Source: Flectonema sp. DT1601 | Lineage: Eukaryota; Euglenozoa; Diplonemea; Diplonemida; Diplonemidae | Reading direction: 5' to 3' | Length of the DNA: 64,000 nucleotides | Assembly (NCBI GenBank): GCA_964019425.1 | Contig: OZ025838.1 | Span: 62,001 to 126,000, forward strand | Shown here: one piece after another, positions 1-11,317 of the stretch | Layout: each line of letters opens with the position of its first letter | How positions within the stretch are numbered: position 1 is the stretch's first letter | Notes under the pieces: model-generated | Told to the model about the DNA's origin: nothing | Databases searched by the model: none | What the model saw: the letters and a program-made list of their open reading frames with translations, nothing else | Position numbers and translations under genes: made by a program

Positions 1-256
1 TCCAGTAAGGGCTCTCAGTCACCAGAGGAACACCAAACGCGTCGACAAGTAAAGGCGGCATGATGGTCAAGTCATTCTGCGGATTCAACATATGCACGTG
101 GTGGATCGTATCAATCGGATCAGCTCCAGCTGGAGGGGATGGATAGGCCGAGCACCAGATGTCAGTGTACTCCACGACTTGTGTCGCATACAACTCCACT
201 TGCACCTGAACACTGCTGGCGGTGATCAAAATGTCTACGATTGCGACGATCCCCAT
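1..256 (-). CDS. Truncated tandem copy of the 1728-2615 gene (5' part only)
   Basis: This is the first 85 codons of a second copy of the gene at 1728-2615, starting from the ATG whose complement lies at 254-256 and running off the left edge of the window. The match to 2360-2615 is colinear with an exact offset of 2359 bases and continues about 40 bases upstream of the start codon. I see two base differences in the coding part, and both change an amino acid (Ala to Val before TESPYW, and Asn to Thr before IMPP). The frame is open throughout the visible part. Whether the copy is complete cannot be told from this window. Function unknown, as for its sister. Confidence 0.75.
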   Translation of the reverse strand, partial: MGIVAIVDILITASSVQVQVELYATQVVEYTDIWCSAYPSPPAGADPIDTIHHVHMLNPQNDLTIMPPLLVDAFGVPLVTESPYW

Positions 257-828
257 TTCAGGCTGTTGTTGTTCTTGTTGTTGTGTTAAAACTGAAAGAA
301 GGAAAGATAATGTCTAACAAGTTTATGATTGAAATTAACCTGCCCAGCCTCAATCTGAAGTTCTTTAGGTTGATCTTCAGGGTCCCAACAAGCGTACTTT
401 CCAATAAATTGGGATCGGGTTGTGCTGCACCCCCAGGGGTTGGCACATTAAGTCCTTTTCAGTGCGGCTTATGGGTTTGACACCCTAAACCTTGCACACG
501 TGTTAGACTCCTTGATACGTGTTTCAAGACGGGTAGTGCAAGATCGCTACGTCTGGTGCGTGCACTGCGGGGGTGGCACTGCATTAATACAACATTTGGA
601 TAGCAGCTTTCCCGTAGGATTGAAGACTTTCACAAACGTGCACCAATACAGAACTTTGCCCTCGTGCACATACGTATCCTACACGGTCTGCAGAACCAGG
701 GCCTGAGCAAGCTCACGGCACCCAGCATGTCGAATACGACCAGACAACTTAATGATAGGACTGATGAGGAGAATCATGAAGTTTTGAACGGATCTCGTAC
801 TCTTACCACTCACCAATCCTACCTGCTG

Positions 829-905
829 TGGACAACAAGAAAATGAAATGTGCGACCCATTCTCGCCGCTGTCTTTCATACGAATCAAAATGAAATGAAA
901 TTTAT
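829..905. repeat. Diverged direct repeat, copy 1
   Basis: This segment starts GTGGACAACAAG and runs through a block containing ACGAATCAAAAT. It is similar to 1318-1393 in the same orientation with scattered substitutions and small gaps. The two copies lie about 490 bases apart in the 3' spacer of the Cys-rich gene. The divergence indicates an old duplication or a repeated 3'-UTR element. Confidence 0.6.
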
Positions 906-1317
906 TTCAATCTTTGAAACTCAAGAGTTCAAATCATCTACGAAACCTTCTCATGACACAGTCAGATTAAATAGCTGTCTGGACAAGTCAATGGTTCGAT
1001 ATGGAAATAGACAATGTGACAACAACATAGTTTCAGTCATTCAAAATGGCAACAAACTTCAATGGACTTTCATTTGCTACGACACCTGTTTTAAAAAAGT
1101 ATTCTCCCTCACAAAAATAAACCAACACACAGCATTCACTTCATTCGAAATCACAATAATAGTGAGGAAGGAATTCAGGGGAAGGCTTACTGAGGATCAT
1201 TTAATTGCCATGCCCTCAGAGATAATAATCAAAAAAGATAACTGCGGCATCCTTTTGCTTAAATACATATCATATTTCGAAAAACGTTTCTTGATCTTCA
1301 GAACACAATCCCACTCA

Positions 1318-1393
1318 CAGTGGACAACAAGTAAACAAAATGTGTGACCAATCTTTGTCGCAGTCCTTCACACGAATCAAAATATGAAATTTA
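1318..1393. repeat. Diverged direct repeat, copy 2
   Basis: Partner of 829-905. It shares GTGGACAACAAG, ATGTGTGACC against ATGTGCGACC, and ACGAATCAAAAT followed by a GAAATTTA-rich end. Roughly three quarters or more of positions match by eye. Confidence 0.6.
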
Positions 1394-1727
1394 CTTCATC
1401 TTCATCAGCTGCGGGAACGACTAAGTGTCACTACTTGACTTGCTCAAAAAAAAGAAATTAAAAAACTTTGTTTGCATTTCGCGCACAAACTCTCAAAATT
1501 TATGAATCATGGAAGTCTGTATTAAAATAATGAAAACAAGGGAGCACATCAGATTGCAACCTTCTGTGTAAGTGTTGTACTTCCCAAGCAATAGATTCAA
1601 TTATTGGGTGTAAATATAGAAAGGGAGGGAGCTAAATATAAGAAATAATAAAAACAACTGTCGGAGAGTGGCAGGGATTCCAACATTCATACAATCCACA
1701 CACAGCTGCTGTTCCAGTTCATTCCCT

Positions 1728-2615
1728 TCACAGCATGTTGAAAGGTGATGGGCAGTCTCCATCTCTGCCACATCCACCACCACCAAAGGGGTGAGGGCCA
1801 GGGAGCCTCGCACACCAAGGCGCATACACGCATCCCTCAAGTCCGAACACCACAGCGATCTCATCGTGAGTATTGTAGACCATTTCATTGTACGTTGCGG
1901 CGTTCGCATTCACGTGTTTGTGGAACGAGATCGTCTTCCTCGAGTCGTCAAAGCATGGGGAACAGGCTCCCGCATCCCAACCGCTGGAAAGCAGCTCAGA
2001 ACGCAGGCCATCCTCCCTCGGTCCCGTACACTCCGGACAGACGTACAACGTCACCCAAAACACACATTCTTGTCCACGGCAGCAGGTTATCTTCAGGGAA
2101 GAGTCAGCAGGAAGCGGGCGGGGAACATCGTACACGCTCAGACCACGGATGCCAGACGGGAACTTGTAGTAGTTGGTGTGTCCGAGGTCAACACTCGTGT
2201 CCTGAATAGGTCCATGAATGTCCAGGTGGATCTCGCTGCCAGAGGGATCGATAAGGTGAACTCCCGTGTGGCAACCATCAGGAGTGTGAGTGGTGACGAT
2301 AGTTTGCAACAAGTGGTGGTGAACAATTCCGTAGGTAAGCTCATCTGCGTGGCACACAATCCAGTAAGGGCTCTCAGTCGCCAGAGGAACACCAAACGCG
2401 TCGACAAGTAAAGGCGGCATGATGTTCAAGTCATTCTGCGGATTCAACATATGCACGTGGTGGATCGTATCAATCGGATCAGCTCCAGCTGGAGGGGATG
2501 GATAGGCCGAGCACCAGATGTCAGTGTACTCCACGACTTGTGTCGCATACAACTCCACTTGCACCTGAACACTGCTGGCGGTGATCAAAATGTCTACGAT
2601 TGCGACGATCCCCAT
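1728..2615 (-). CDS. Unrecognised Cys-rich, probably secreted protein (295 aa)
   Basis: An intron-free frame of 295 codons ending in TGA. The first ~19 residues (MGIVAIVDILITASSVQVQ) are hydrophobic and could be a weak signal peptide; the rest has no membrane helix. Cysteines cluster in the C-terminal half (CCRGQEC, CPEC, CSPC, CVYAPWC), suggesting a disulfide-bonded extracellular protein, with His-rich patches near residues 50 and 100. I recognise no family. The ATG was chosen because the matching sequence in the truncated tandem copy (1-256) starts at the same codon, and because a pyrimidine/CAG acceptor-like site (TTCTTTTCATTCAG) lies 36 bases upstream near 2651. The next supported gene upstream is LETM1, 3.7 kb away. 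Confidence 0.6.
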   Translation of the reverse strand: MGIVAIVDILITASSVQVQVELYATQVVEYTDIWCSAYPSPPAGADPIDTIHHVHMLNPQNDLNIMPPLLVDAFGVPLATESPYWIVCHADELTYGIVHHHLLQTIVTTHTPDGCHTGVHLIDPSGSEIHLDIHGPIQDTSVDLGHTNYYKFPSGIRGLSVYDVPRPLPADSSLKITCCRGQECVFWVTLYVCPECTGPREDGLRSELLSSGWDAGACSPCFDDSRKTISFHKHVNANAATYNEMVYNTHDEIAVVFGLEGCVYAPWCARLPGPHPFGGGGCGRDGDCPSPFNML

Positions 2616-2659
2616 TTCAGGCTGTTGTTGTTCTTGTTGTTGTGTTAAAACTGAATGAA

Positions 2660-5279
2660 AAGAAGACGAGTTGTTTATAATATTTTTTAAACTTTTTTCA
2701 AAATAATAAATAATAATATTAACTTCAATAAGCTTTCTGAGTAAAGATGTTGATCAACGAAGTGATTTGTTGTTATCAAAAAAACTGAAGAACATGAATA
2801 TGATTGAAGTGTTAGATTTTCCTATAAAGTCACAACCTGACCTCCTCATCATATTTGTTGTTGTTTTAAATAAGAAAAAAATAATACAATTCTGTTATGA
2901 GAAGATAAGATTAAGTTAAAAGAGAAAGAAAATAATAAAAGCGAACTTGAACTTAAAGACGAAAGACAAGAATGAGAATGGATGGAGATAACAGATAGCC
3001 GAAGCGTGCGAAAGACAAAAATGAAAAGGTCCGACGAAGTAACTTGATCAGAATGATGGGGATAGAGGATGTACTTTCTTATTAGCATTCGAACTGGTTC
3101 ATAAACTTCTCACAAAGTTACTCAGAAGAATTTTCCGATTGAAGCAACGTGTGATTACAGACAATTCTGTACTGCAACAGACAACAATATTATACTTGGC
3201 TTAGCAAACACAAAAATAACGTAACAACAATTATGTCAAAAACTACCCCCAAGAAACAGTTATCAAATTAGCATAACTTTTGGTGGTAGAAATGATTAAA
3301 CTAAATATAAGTTACGCCTTGAGTCCGCAGTACAGAATGCGTAATGTGACCACGAAGTTAGGGTGAAAATACAAGTCAGGGAAATGAGGCATTGTGAAAA
3401 GTATATCTTCGACACCAGACATCAGGTCCTATCACATAAAACACACTGAGTGCCTTGAAGACGAAGTCCATACTACTTAGGTAATAGAAGGCTAATAAAA
3501 TAATGAAAGGAAATTAAGCGGATGGTGAGGAGTGAGAGAGGTACAAGACAAAATGAAAAAAAAAAGAATAACTTTTTTCAAGGATTTTCGAGTTTTGTGA
3601 TTTCTTTGTAATGTTTTTTTTTTTTTGTTTTTTTCGCACAAGAAAAACAAACAAAGCATTTCCATATGTAAAACCTAACCAGCCATAAGAAAGCCCGCCA
3701 GCCTGCCTCCCACAGCCAATCGGTAGCAACGACGGGCGGTATGTACAAATGGCAGGGACGTAATCAGTGCAAGCTGATGACTTGCGCCTACTAGGCATTC
3801 CTCATTCAAGGAGAATAATTGCAATCATCGATCCTCATCACGACGATATCGATTGCAAAAAAAAAAAAAAAAAAAAAAAGTGTTTTTTTTACTTTTAGCA
3901 ATTTACTAATAAATAAAAGAATGCTTTTGAATAAAATGACATTAACAGACCAACAGGGGTATGGGAGGAATGGAGTCATTCAGAAGGAACGCTAAACCCG
4001 TCACACGATATAAATAAAGAGAAGAAGAATAAGAAGAAAGAATATATTACAGGTTACTTAGTTAGCAAGTCCATCAGACTACTGCTAATACAGTTTTGGT
4101 TAAAAAGATAAAGTCGGTTTAAAAACTTTTTTTTTTTTTTTTACTCCATCTGGCTTCTCGGGGAAAATTTACACTTGCAGCAAAAATTTCACAAAGTGCA
4201 GTATTCCTCCTAGTTGAGCGTGAAGGTTTTTTACCGAATTTAATTGCACGCATTTTTTGGTTAGGGTCGTCTGGGCATGTTTTTTTTACAGGAGATTCAT
4301 TTTTGTGGAATTTCTTTTTTTTTTTGAGGGATTTCTGATAGTACTTTTTTTTTCCCCATTTTTTTTGAAGGAGAACACGATGTACGGCCCTACCGGCGGT
4401 CAACACTAAACATTCTCTCGGCTCTCAGAGAGACTCATCAAAGGGGCAAGAAAGCAGAGCTACCACTGTAGGGCAGTGCACCGAAGCAGCCAAGGATGCA
4501 CCGGAGGACCCGTACACCGTCGGGGTGTTAACTTTCCTTCGAAGCCTCCTATCGAAAAATAAAACGACGGTTTTAGAGGCCAAATCAGATACAGATTTTC
4601 ACTTGTGAGTGTTTAAACACACAATTACACTCACGCGTGAAAATCAGGCTTTCATTAATCAATAGCTAGTTCTTTTTTTTTTTTTTTTTCCCCCTCCGCG
4701 TGCATTTCCCTACTCAATTTCCCTCACAACTCCCTCATTGAGCAACCACTCCGTGCGATGATTTTTCTGCAGTTTTCTTTTTCCCCATTCCTTACTTTAT
4801 TTTTGTAAAAAGAAAAAGCATACCGAGACTCATCGAGCAATTGAAAAAAGAGAACATAAAAAAAAGAACAGGAAGACCACAAACAGGTCTCAAACCAGAC
4901 CACAGCAGCAGATATGCAAAACTATTTTCGGGGGGGGGTGAAACAACAACAAAAAAAAAAAAAAAAAAAAATGAATCAAACAAAGCCTCACTATTGAAAT
5001 GTATTCCTCGCTACAGAGATCTGCAGACCGGAGACAAGCACCTGGTCTTCAAAGAAACATAAGAGGCAACAGCAAAGTGTAATAAACAATTTCACTAGAT
5101 AATATCACTAATAACAGACGAGAGGAGTCACTCAAAAGAGTTCAAAGCGAAGTAGGTTGTGCAGTTCGCCTGCGTCCCACACTGTAAACTAACTTAAGCT
5201 TTAAAATGAATCACAAACAGGGGACACGGTTGGGAAGAGAAAACTATGAAATGGAACGTACACTACCCGCTGAGAGGGG

Positions 5280-5310
<31 letters not shown>

Positions 5311-6358
5311 TGCGCAGGAAGAAAATGATACAAAAAAAGAAAAAAAAATGAAAATAAAAATAAAAAAATGTAGAATAGTTGTTTTGGTTCGCCGCCTCCA
5401 AACAGCAGTAATAAAGCTACAGAAGTAGGCAAGTATGGTATTACAGAATACTTGAATTGAAGACGGAAGTTAGTTGGATGCAAGTTCAACATTTCAACTT
5501 CTGCTGTTATGGTCCATTTCAGATAGAACATAGAGCTTATAAACTCTGTTTTTTATTCCATCAGTAAAAGAAACCTTTTTGTGTCCTACTTACTTCATAT
5601 AAAACAATTTTAAAGTTTTGTATATTTTCAAATGATGCTCACAACTGCTCACAAAGTCTGGCATCGTTTCCATTCTCAGTTTGAATAGAAATACGACTTC
5701 CTTTTTGGTGCCCTCATGTGCAGCTACGTTTTTTTGTTTTTTGTTTTTTTTTGGAGGCGAACGAATTGTCAACTAAGAGAACAAGAAACAGCGAAATATA
5801 TTCACTATCGATTGTTTTTTTTTTTTTTTTTTTTTTTGAAACAGTTTGAACAAAGTATAACCTAAAACGAATTTGAAAAACTACGCAACGCTACAGTTGC
5901 GTCGTGAAAAAGTAAAAATGGAAGGCTTTTTTTTTTTTTTTTTTTTTTTTTCCAGCCTTTGTTTTCTGTCCTGACAGGTGAGGAATAGTACAATAGAATT
6001 ATCAGAACAGAATGGCTGAAGCGAAAACTCGTTTTCTTTTCTTTCTTTTTTTTCTTTTTTTTTTTTTTCCATTATTTTTTTCCCCCTCCCATCAACTTGT
6101 TCAAGTGAAGGAAAAGGAACACCACGAACAACGACAACAACAAAAGGGAACAAAGCAAAATCTGTGAATCCCTTTTGAACTCAAGTCAAAATAAGGCTAT
6201 TTTACCATTACGAGAATATCATAGAGTAATTCGTGAATCACTACTAGGAAGGACATAATAATAAATAATCGTACAGCCTGCCTGCAAAGCAGTCTGATTT
6301 CCTTTTTTCAACCTGTTCCAGCCAACATATAAAAAGCAGAAGTACAATAGAAAGTACT
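2660..6358. other. Gene-free, homopolymer-rich spacer
   Basis: This 3.7 kb stretch holds no frame that looks coding on either strand. Its main content is long runs of A or T: A at 3857-3879 and 5280-5306; T at 4127-4142, 4673-4689, 5815-5837 and 5927-5951. There is one strong stem-loop (4594-4645). A GC-richer patch at about 4370-4560 does not match an RNA family I know. The part next to 6358 would be the 3'-UTR of the LETM1 gene. Confidence 0.55.
4594..4645. other. Long imperfect stem-loop (19-bp arms)
   Basis: The left arm GATTTTCACTTGTGAGTGT (4594-4612) is complementary to ACACTCACGCGTGAAAATC (4627-4645) at 17 of 19 positions. One of the two non-matching pairs is a G-T wobble. The loop is 14 bases (4613-4626). 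It lies in a gene-free spacer and could be a transcribed hairpin or the remnant of a small inverted-repeat element. Confidence 0.7.
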
Positions 6359-8089
6359 TCAAGCTTTCTCTTGCGCAGATTCAACAGATATTTGTCTTTG
6401 AGGTTCAGTTAATGATGTTGGTGATGTTGTTGTTCTGATGTCTTCATCGTCAGTTATCTTAAGCATTCCTTCAACACCAGCAGGTTTGCGAATTTCTGTT
6501 TTTTCTAAATCATCTTTTTCAAACGGAGACAACACATCAGAAACAGAGTCAGAGTTATTACTAACGTGAGACGCCTCGTGAATGACTGAAAACTTATCTG
6601 CGAGGTGATCCGCTGCGGTTTCAGTATCAAGGCCCTGCTTAACGAATACAGTCGCTGATTTGACGACGAGTTCTGTTTCTTCAATTCGCAGATTGGATTC
6701 GATGGACTCAATCGACTTTGCGATCTTCTTCTCCAAATAATTCAACTTACGGTCACCTTGTGAAGAGTCAGATTCTTCTTTGTACTCGAGAGTACTGTCT
6801 TTTAGTTCCAAAATCTCCTCTGCAGTGTCCTGAAGTGTTTCTGCTGATCTCTGAATCTCGTCAATAGCGTTTCTTTGTTTCTGCAACTCGTCAAAAGATT
6901 TGACGAAAATATGAAAACCGAGTTCGCTAATCACCCTCTGAGGTCTGCTACTAATGTACGACGCGTGAGCTTGTTTAACGAGCAGGTCTTGTTCGTCTTC
7001 TGCAGAACGTCGTTCAGCGATGTCTTCAATCTTTTGAACTTCTCGATTAGCGGCATCGAATGCGATTTGATCAGCAACCTGATGAATAGTCTCAAGTGCT
7101 AACACTCTACTCAATACCATTAAAGAATTACTCACTCCTGGTTGCCTTGATAATACTATCCAACTTCTGAGTTCCTCTCTGAGTACATTAACATCATCAT
7201 GAACCTTTATTGCTCTCATCTTACAAGCATGGATCACTTCTTTGTCAGTTAAAGATTCGATCCCTTCTTTTTCAATTAACACGTCGTCTCTTTTAAGTCT
7301 GCGAAGGTGCATTCGGATACCAATTCTGAGAGACTCCTCAGATGCGAGTGATAAAAAAGGGGTTTCAAGAAGCTTACACATGGCTATCAGTTGTGGTCTT
7401 CTCATTTGAGCGAGTCCGAGATCGCTGTTGAAGAGTGGCAGCAGTTGTTTTATTTGACCGTAAGTTAATCCGGATGTGTTCTGCCCATCTCTTAACGAGA
7501 GCATGAAGTTCTCGAGGTTCTTTGCCTGCTCAACCATGTTTTCGTTTTTATTCTTTTTTTGAATTTGAACAGACATCTCAACAAGTGTTCCCTGAAGAAA
7601 CTTTGTGAGCTCAACCTGAGCAGCGAGTCGTTTTTGATATTTTTCATCGCTTCTCTTTGGATCATCATAAGTAGAAGGCATCATGTTAGGGAATATCTTC
7701 AACGCTAATGGAAGTAGAAACTCCATAAACGGAATTATTATAAACATACTAAAAGGAACAACACGGAAAACATCACCGAGTGTGCGCGACATCATTCTTC
7801 GCTCTCTTCTGCTGAGGTCATGTCCTCGGAGACCTCTCATTGCGTAGCCTTTTGATAGCTTCATATTCCTCCAGAGTTCTTTTGTTCCACCAACATAGTG
7901 ATCCTTTGTTTCCTTCATCCATTCTCTCGCTCGTTGTGTCTTTGCTTCAAACGTGCCCCTCTGTCTTTGGACTTCTTGAAACAGTTCATCTTTACTTTTA
8001 GCAAGCACTCGATCATTAGAACCACTCCCCTTCTCAGAGTAATTTCTAGTTCCCGCCTTAGCGAGAGGGGCGATACGTCGCACAAGCAT
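6359..8089 (-). CDS. LETM1: LETM1-family mitochondrial inner-membrane protein
   Basis: A 576-codon intron-free frame. LETM1 proteins sit in the mitochondrial inner membrane, support K+/H+ (or Ca2+/H+) exchange and keep matrix volume and cristae in order. The N-terminus (MLVRRIAPLAKAGTRNYSEK) is basic and lacks acidic residues for its first 18 positions, like a mitochondrial targeting peptide. The family core follows: SRRERRMMSRTLGDVFRVVP at about 93-112, then the single conserved membrane helix at about 107-133 (VPFSMFIIIPFMEFLLPLAL, followed by KIFPNMMPS). The ribosome-binding-like LETM1 domain spans about 140-330, with LRRLKRDDVLIEKEGIESLT near its end. The last ~200 residues are charged and coiled-coil-like and are lineage specific. 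The start is supported by the targeting peptide and by an acceptor-like TTATTTCTCAACAG 37 bases upstream (near 8126). Confidence 0.93.
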   Translation of the reverse strand: MLVRRIAPLAKAGTRNYSEKGSGSNDRVLAKSKDELFQEVQRQRGTFEAKTQRAREWMKETKDHYVGGTKELWRNMKLSKGYAMRGLRGHDLSRRERRMMSRTLGDVFRVVPFSMFIIIPFMEFLLPLALKIFPNMMPSTYDDPKRSDEKYQKRLAAQVELTKFLQGTLVEMSVQIQKKNKNENMVEQAKNLENFMLSLRDGQNTSGLTYGQIKQLLPLFNSDLGLAQMRRPQLIAMCKLLETPFLSLASEESLRIGIRMHLRRLKRDDVLIEKEGIESLTDKEVIHACKMRAIKVHDDVNVLREELRSWIVLSRQPGVSNSLMVLSRVLALETIHQVADQIAFDAANREVQKIEDIAERRSAEDEQDLLVKQAHASYISSRPQRVISELGFHIFVKSFDELQKQRNAIDEIQRSAETLQDTAEEILELKDSTLEYKEESDSSQGDRKLNYLEKKIAKSIESIESNLRIEETELVVKSATVFVKQGLDTETAADHLADKFSVIHEASHVSNNSDSVSDVLSPFEKDDLEKTEIRKPAGVEGMLKITDDEDIRTTTSPTSLTEPQRQISVESAQEKA

Positions 8090-9574
8090 TTGTTTTCCCT
8101 CTTGGATTTGATACAGAAAGACTACCTGTTGAGAAATAATAAATTAAAACAATTAAAGATGATTATCCTATTCGTTTTCTTCAGAAGAGTTGCATCCTAT
8201 CACCGAACACGAGAAGCTCACGAGATAACCGACATTAAGGAAGGGTAGATAGCCCAATGACTACCCAAACCCACTACATGTACGAAGCAGGATCATAACT
8301 TTTTCCGATTGTGGACGTTTCCTGAATTAAGAAAAAATATTAAGAAATGCAACTACTATTCTCTTTTTGATAAGAAAAAAAAGAACATTTTCAAAAAACT
8401 CCTCTTTTTTTTTTTGTTTTTTTTTTTCCACACGTTTTTTTTTTTTTTTTTGTGTGATTCCAACCAGGGAAAAAACGTGTAAAAGAGGGGACAAAAAAAA
8501 AAAAAAAAAAAAAAGAGAGGAGAAAAAGAGAGAACATGTTAAAAGAAACCTATTGCGGACTGCAAGAAGAAATCACAAAGAACGATATCCAGAGAGAATA
8601 CAGCCAACCACAACAACAGAATCCTTTTTTTTAAAGGCTTCTTATTTAGTGCTTGTAACCTTTCAGTTGATTTTTCCTTCATTTTTAAACACTTTTTTCG
8701 TGGACATTCAGTGTTTTCCGCAATAGTCTGGTATTTAAAAAAAATGGGAGATTAAAAAGAAAATAGGAAAAAAAAAAAAGTAGATAGAAACATGTGTGCC
8801 AGAGGAATGCAACACACGAAAATAAAATAGACGAGAAAGGAGGAAAAGTTGACTTATGGATGCTCCCAATTACGTGGTTCAGGTTTTCGTTCATAATATG
8901 AACAAATGAGCAAAACGCGATCAAGAGTCGTCAAAAGATTCCTCTCATCTATAGACTTGATACGACGCGTATGATAAAGTCATATTTAAAAAAAAAGAAA
9001 AAAAAAAGAAATAATTTTTTTCTATTTAAGGCAAAGAAATCAACCTAATGGAAATAACTCGCGGAAGGGAATCCTTACCCGGAGCTACATTGACTTCCTT
9101 CTACCGAACCCACTGCAAAGAGCAGGCAGAACATGTGAGAGAGGTGGCTTGAAGAAAATTAGAGCCTTTCGAGATGAACCTCGCAAGTCCGAAAACAGGT
9201 TGCAAACCCTGCCAGACTTACAATACAGCAGTAGTAAATATCTCTGGAGAATAGCAAACAATCGGTTAGTTTGGGTGCTAAAAAACGGCTCCTCCTCCAA
9301 GCCAAAAAATAACTGGAGAACAGCACGGGGAGAGGGAGGAAATAAAAGTTCTCTTTAAAAAAGATTAAATGGGGGAACATGAATCCTAAAATCGCATCAA
9401 CAAATTTATTGTGACGTCGCATGTTTTGCAGTAATTCCTAGTATGTATATAATTACATTAAGGTAGCTTCGCTTACCTGAATCTTCTTAAAGATTTGAGT
9501 TATAGAATAAAAAGAACAAAAGGGTAAATTGATACTTTTTTAGTGCTGGGGATGATCGTACGACAAGGCACCGA

Positions 9575-9662
9575 ACTTACCCCAAATAAGACCTCTGTCA
9601 ACTTGCTCCGTCAGCAAGGCTGAGCGAGTGCTGACTCGGTACACGTCATTTGAGGTAATTCG
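9575..9662. other. Patch of nested inverted repeats, possible structured RNA
   Basis: An inner pair GTCAGCA/TGCTGAC flanks a 12-base loop. An outer imperfect pair (TTACCCCAAATAAGAC and GTCATTTGAGGTAA) brackets it. The patch is richer in G and C than its surroundings. I match it to no RNA family; the call rests only on the nested complementarity. Confidence 0.3.
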
Positions 9663-10386
9663 GGTCAATAAAATACAAACTGAGAATCCAAAAGTTCTGA
9701 AAACCTCCGCAAAATTAATGCTTCAACCCCCCGCGCTTAATTTAGCCTTTTGAAGTAACCATTTAGGTTTCGAAAGTCCATATACCTCTTACCACCACTC
9801 TCCCCTTTTGGGAGACAATTACCGTTTCCGTGTGCCGTGTACACATCAAAGGAATGCGTTTTTTTTTTTTTTAAATTCTCTTCATGCGCGATATTCATCA
9901 AAGACGTGACCAAAAAGTGGAGACCTCTATAGCTGACTCACCTTTTATTAGACACGCTGATAATCTCACGAAAATAGTAGTTATTACACAAGACAGAGAG
10001 CGCAATACTTATGAGAATCCCGTCCATTCCTTTTTTTTTTTTTCCTCCAAACCTTTGCTCTGCACTGCCACTAAAAGAAATGAAGAAACAACTGTGGGCC
10101 ACCACATCAGGTGTTCGCAAGGTATTCCCATTTTCTTATTGACACACAATCCAAAAACAAAAAGAAATTAAAAAACCTGTTTCACCGAAAACGAACATAA
10201 GTAGTTTCCAACCTCTTACTCGATAACTTTAGGTAAACTATAAAAGGAAAGCTGCAAAACAAACCTCGTGGCAGTACCAAATCTAAGTGCGGAGAATGTT
10301 ACCGTCAACTTGCAACAGCAGTTGCACATGCTGTAACGGTGGGGTGTAAGCGAGGGAGCGCTATAAGAAAAGAGCCGTAGTCAATA

Positions 10387-10535
10387 TTAGCAAACCCAGA
10401 ACTGATGACTGCGGGGGTCTGGGCAACCTGCACCAGTAGGACCCAATCACAGAGATCGTGTTTTTTTAGCTTCGGCTGGAAAGATTAATTCCAAGCTGTC
10501 CACCTTGCCCAGAGACTAACAGGTTGGAAGACAAT
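10387..10535. repeat. Diverged partial copy of the ~400-bp interspersed repeat
   Basis: The sequence from TTAGCAAA through AACTGATGACT, GGTCTGGG, GGACCCAATC, GGCTGGAA and ACCTTGCCCAGAG to CTAACAGGTTG follows the same order as 31088-31246, with many substitutions. It covers the head that copy 31.1-31.6 kb has and copy 11.9-12.3 kb lacks, but stops soon after the hairpin region. It looks like an older insertion of the same family. Confidence 0.7.
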
Positions 10536-11280
10536 AAATAAAATAAGAATTAATTCAAAACTGGAAGAAGAAAAAAAACATAGTTTAAAGAAAATAAGAT
10601 AATTTTTTGAAGGGAACCCCGCATGATTCTTTTGAAATATTCCGTAAGTGCATACCAGTAAGAAATACATTCTCGATCCTGCAACAGAGAAACGCACGAA
10701 AGACATGCATTTCCTGCAGCAAGTAAATACTACAAATAGCACATTGGATAGGAGAAAAAAAATATCTTCCCCGGAATCGTTTGCAAGAGCTCAGCGTGTT
10801 CCCCAGCAGACCTGCCTCGAAAGAAATAAACAAAAAAAAAAAAAAAAAAAAAATAGTATCATAATAATAATAACAACAACAATAATAATAAAAAGAAACG
10901 AGAATGCATTCGTTCGGCTGCCTTGTGAAAACAACAACTCGTAAGGGTAACAGAGAATAAATATATAAAAAAGAAATCGAAAAGAAGAATTTCTTTTTTT
11001 TTTGAACGGGGTCAAAGCCAAGACCCACAATTTAGTTAAATAAATATCGAAAACGAATCCCTTTTCCGAAAAGGAAAAGGTTTTTATCAGGTTCGTTTAC
11101 GTGGAGGAGGTTCTTGAAGAACGAACCACAAATACGAAGTTCTACTCGTGCGGTAACAAATCAATAAAAGTTGTTTGCTGTGTGTGCAAATTGTAACAGA
11201 GGAATCTCTCTTTTTATTTTACATCACAACAACAAATATAATAATTTGCCTCTGATAAACCGACCGCTCTTCCTCCTACT

Positions 11281-11317
11281 TTTTCTTTCCTTCTTTCTTT
11301 CTTTCTTTCTTTCTTTC
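11281..11317. repeat. TTTC microsatellite
   Basis: About seven uninterrupted TTTC units inside a pyrimidine-rich stretch, in a gene-free spacer. Confidence 0.8.

Larger units (their letters stand above)
297..1727. other. Spacer between the two tandem gene copies
   Basis: This 1.4 kb lies between the two copies of the Cys-rich gene and would form the 3' region of the copy at 1728-2615. An open frame of 165 codons on the plus strand (850-1347) matches nothing I recognise, opposes every supported gene and ends inside a repeat, so I do not call it a gene. The only clear structure is a diverged direct repeat (829-905 and 1318-1393), listed separately. Confidence 0.5.

Noticed and set aside
850-1347. 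165-codon open frame on the plus strand
   Set aside because: It opposes every supported gene, has no recognisable domain, and its end runs into the diverged direct repeat that also begins just before it.
4119-4406. 95-codon Lys-rich minus-strand open frame
   Set aside because: Most of it is translation of T runs (poly-Lys) with no domain or supporting start context.
11056-11085. Hairpin CCTTTTCC/GGAAAAGG followed by TTTTT, like a terminator
   Set aside because: Bacterial-type terminators are not expected here, the arms are only eight A/T-rich bases, and no gene ends nearby.
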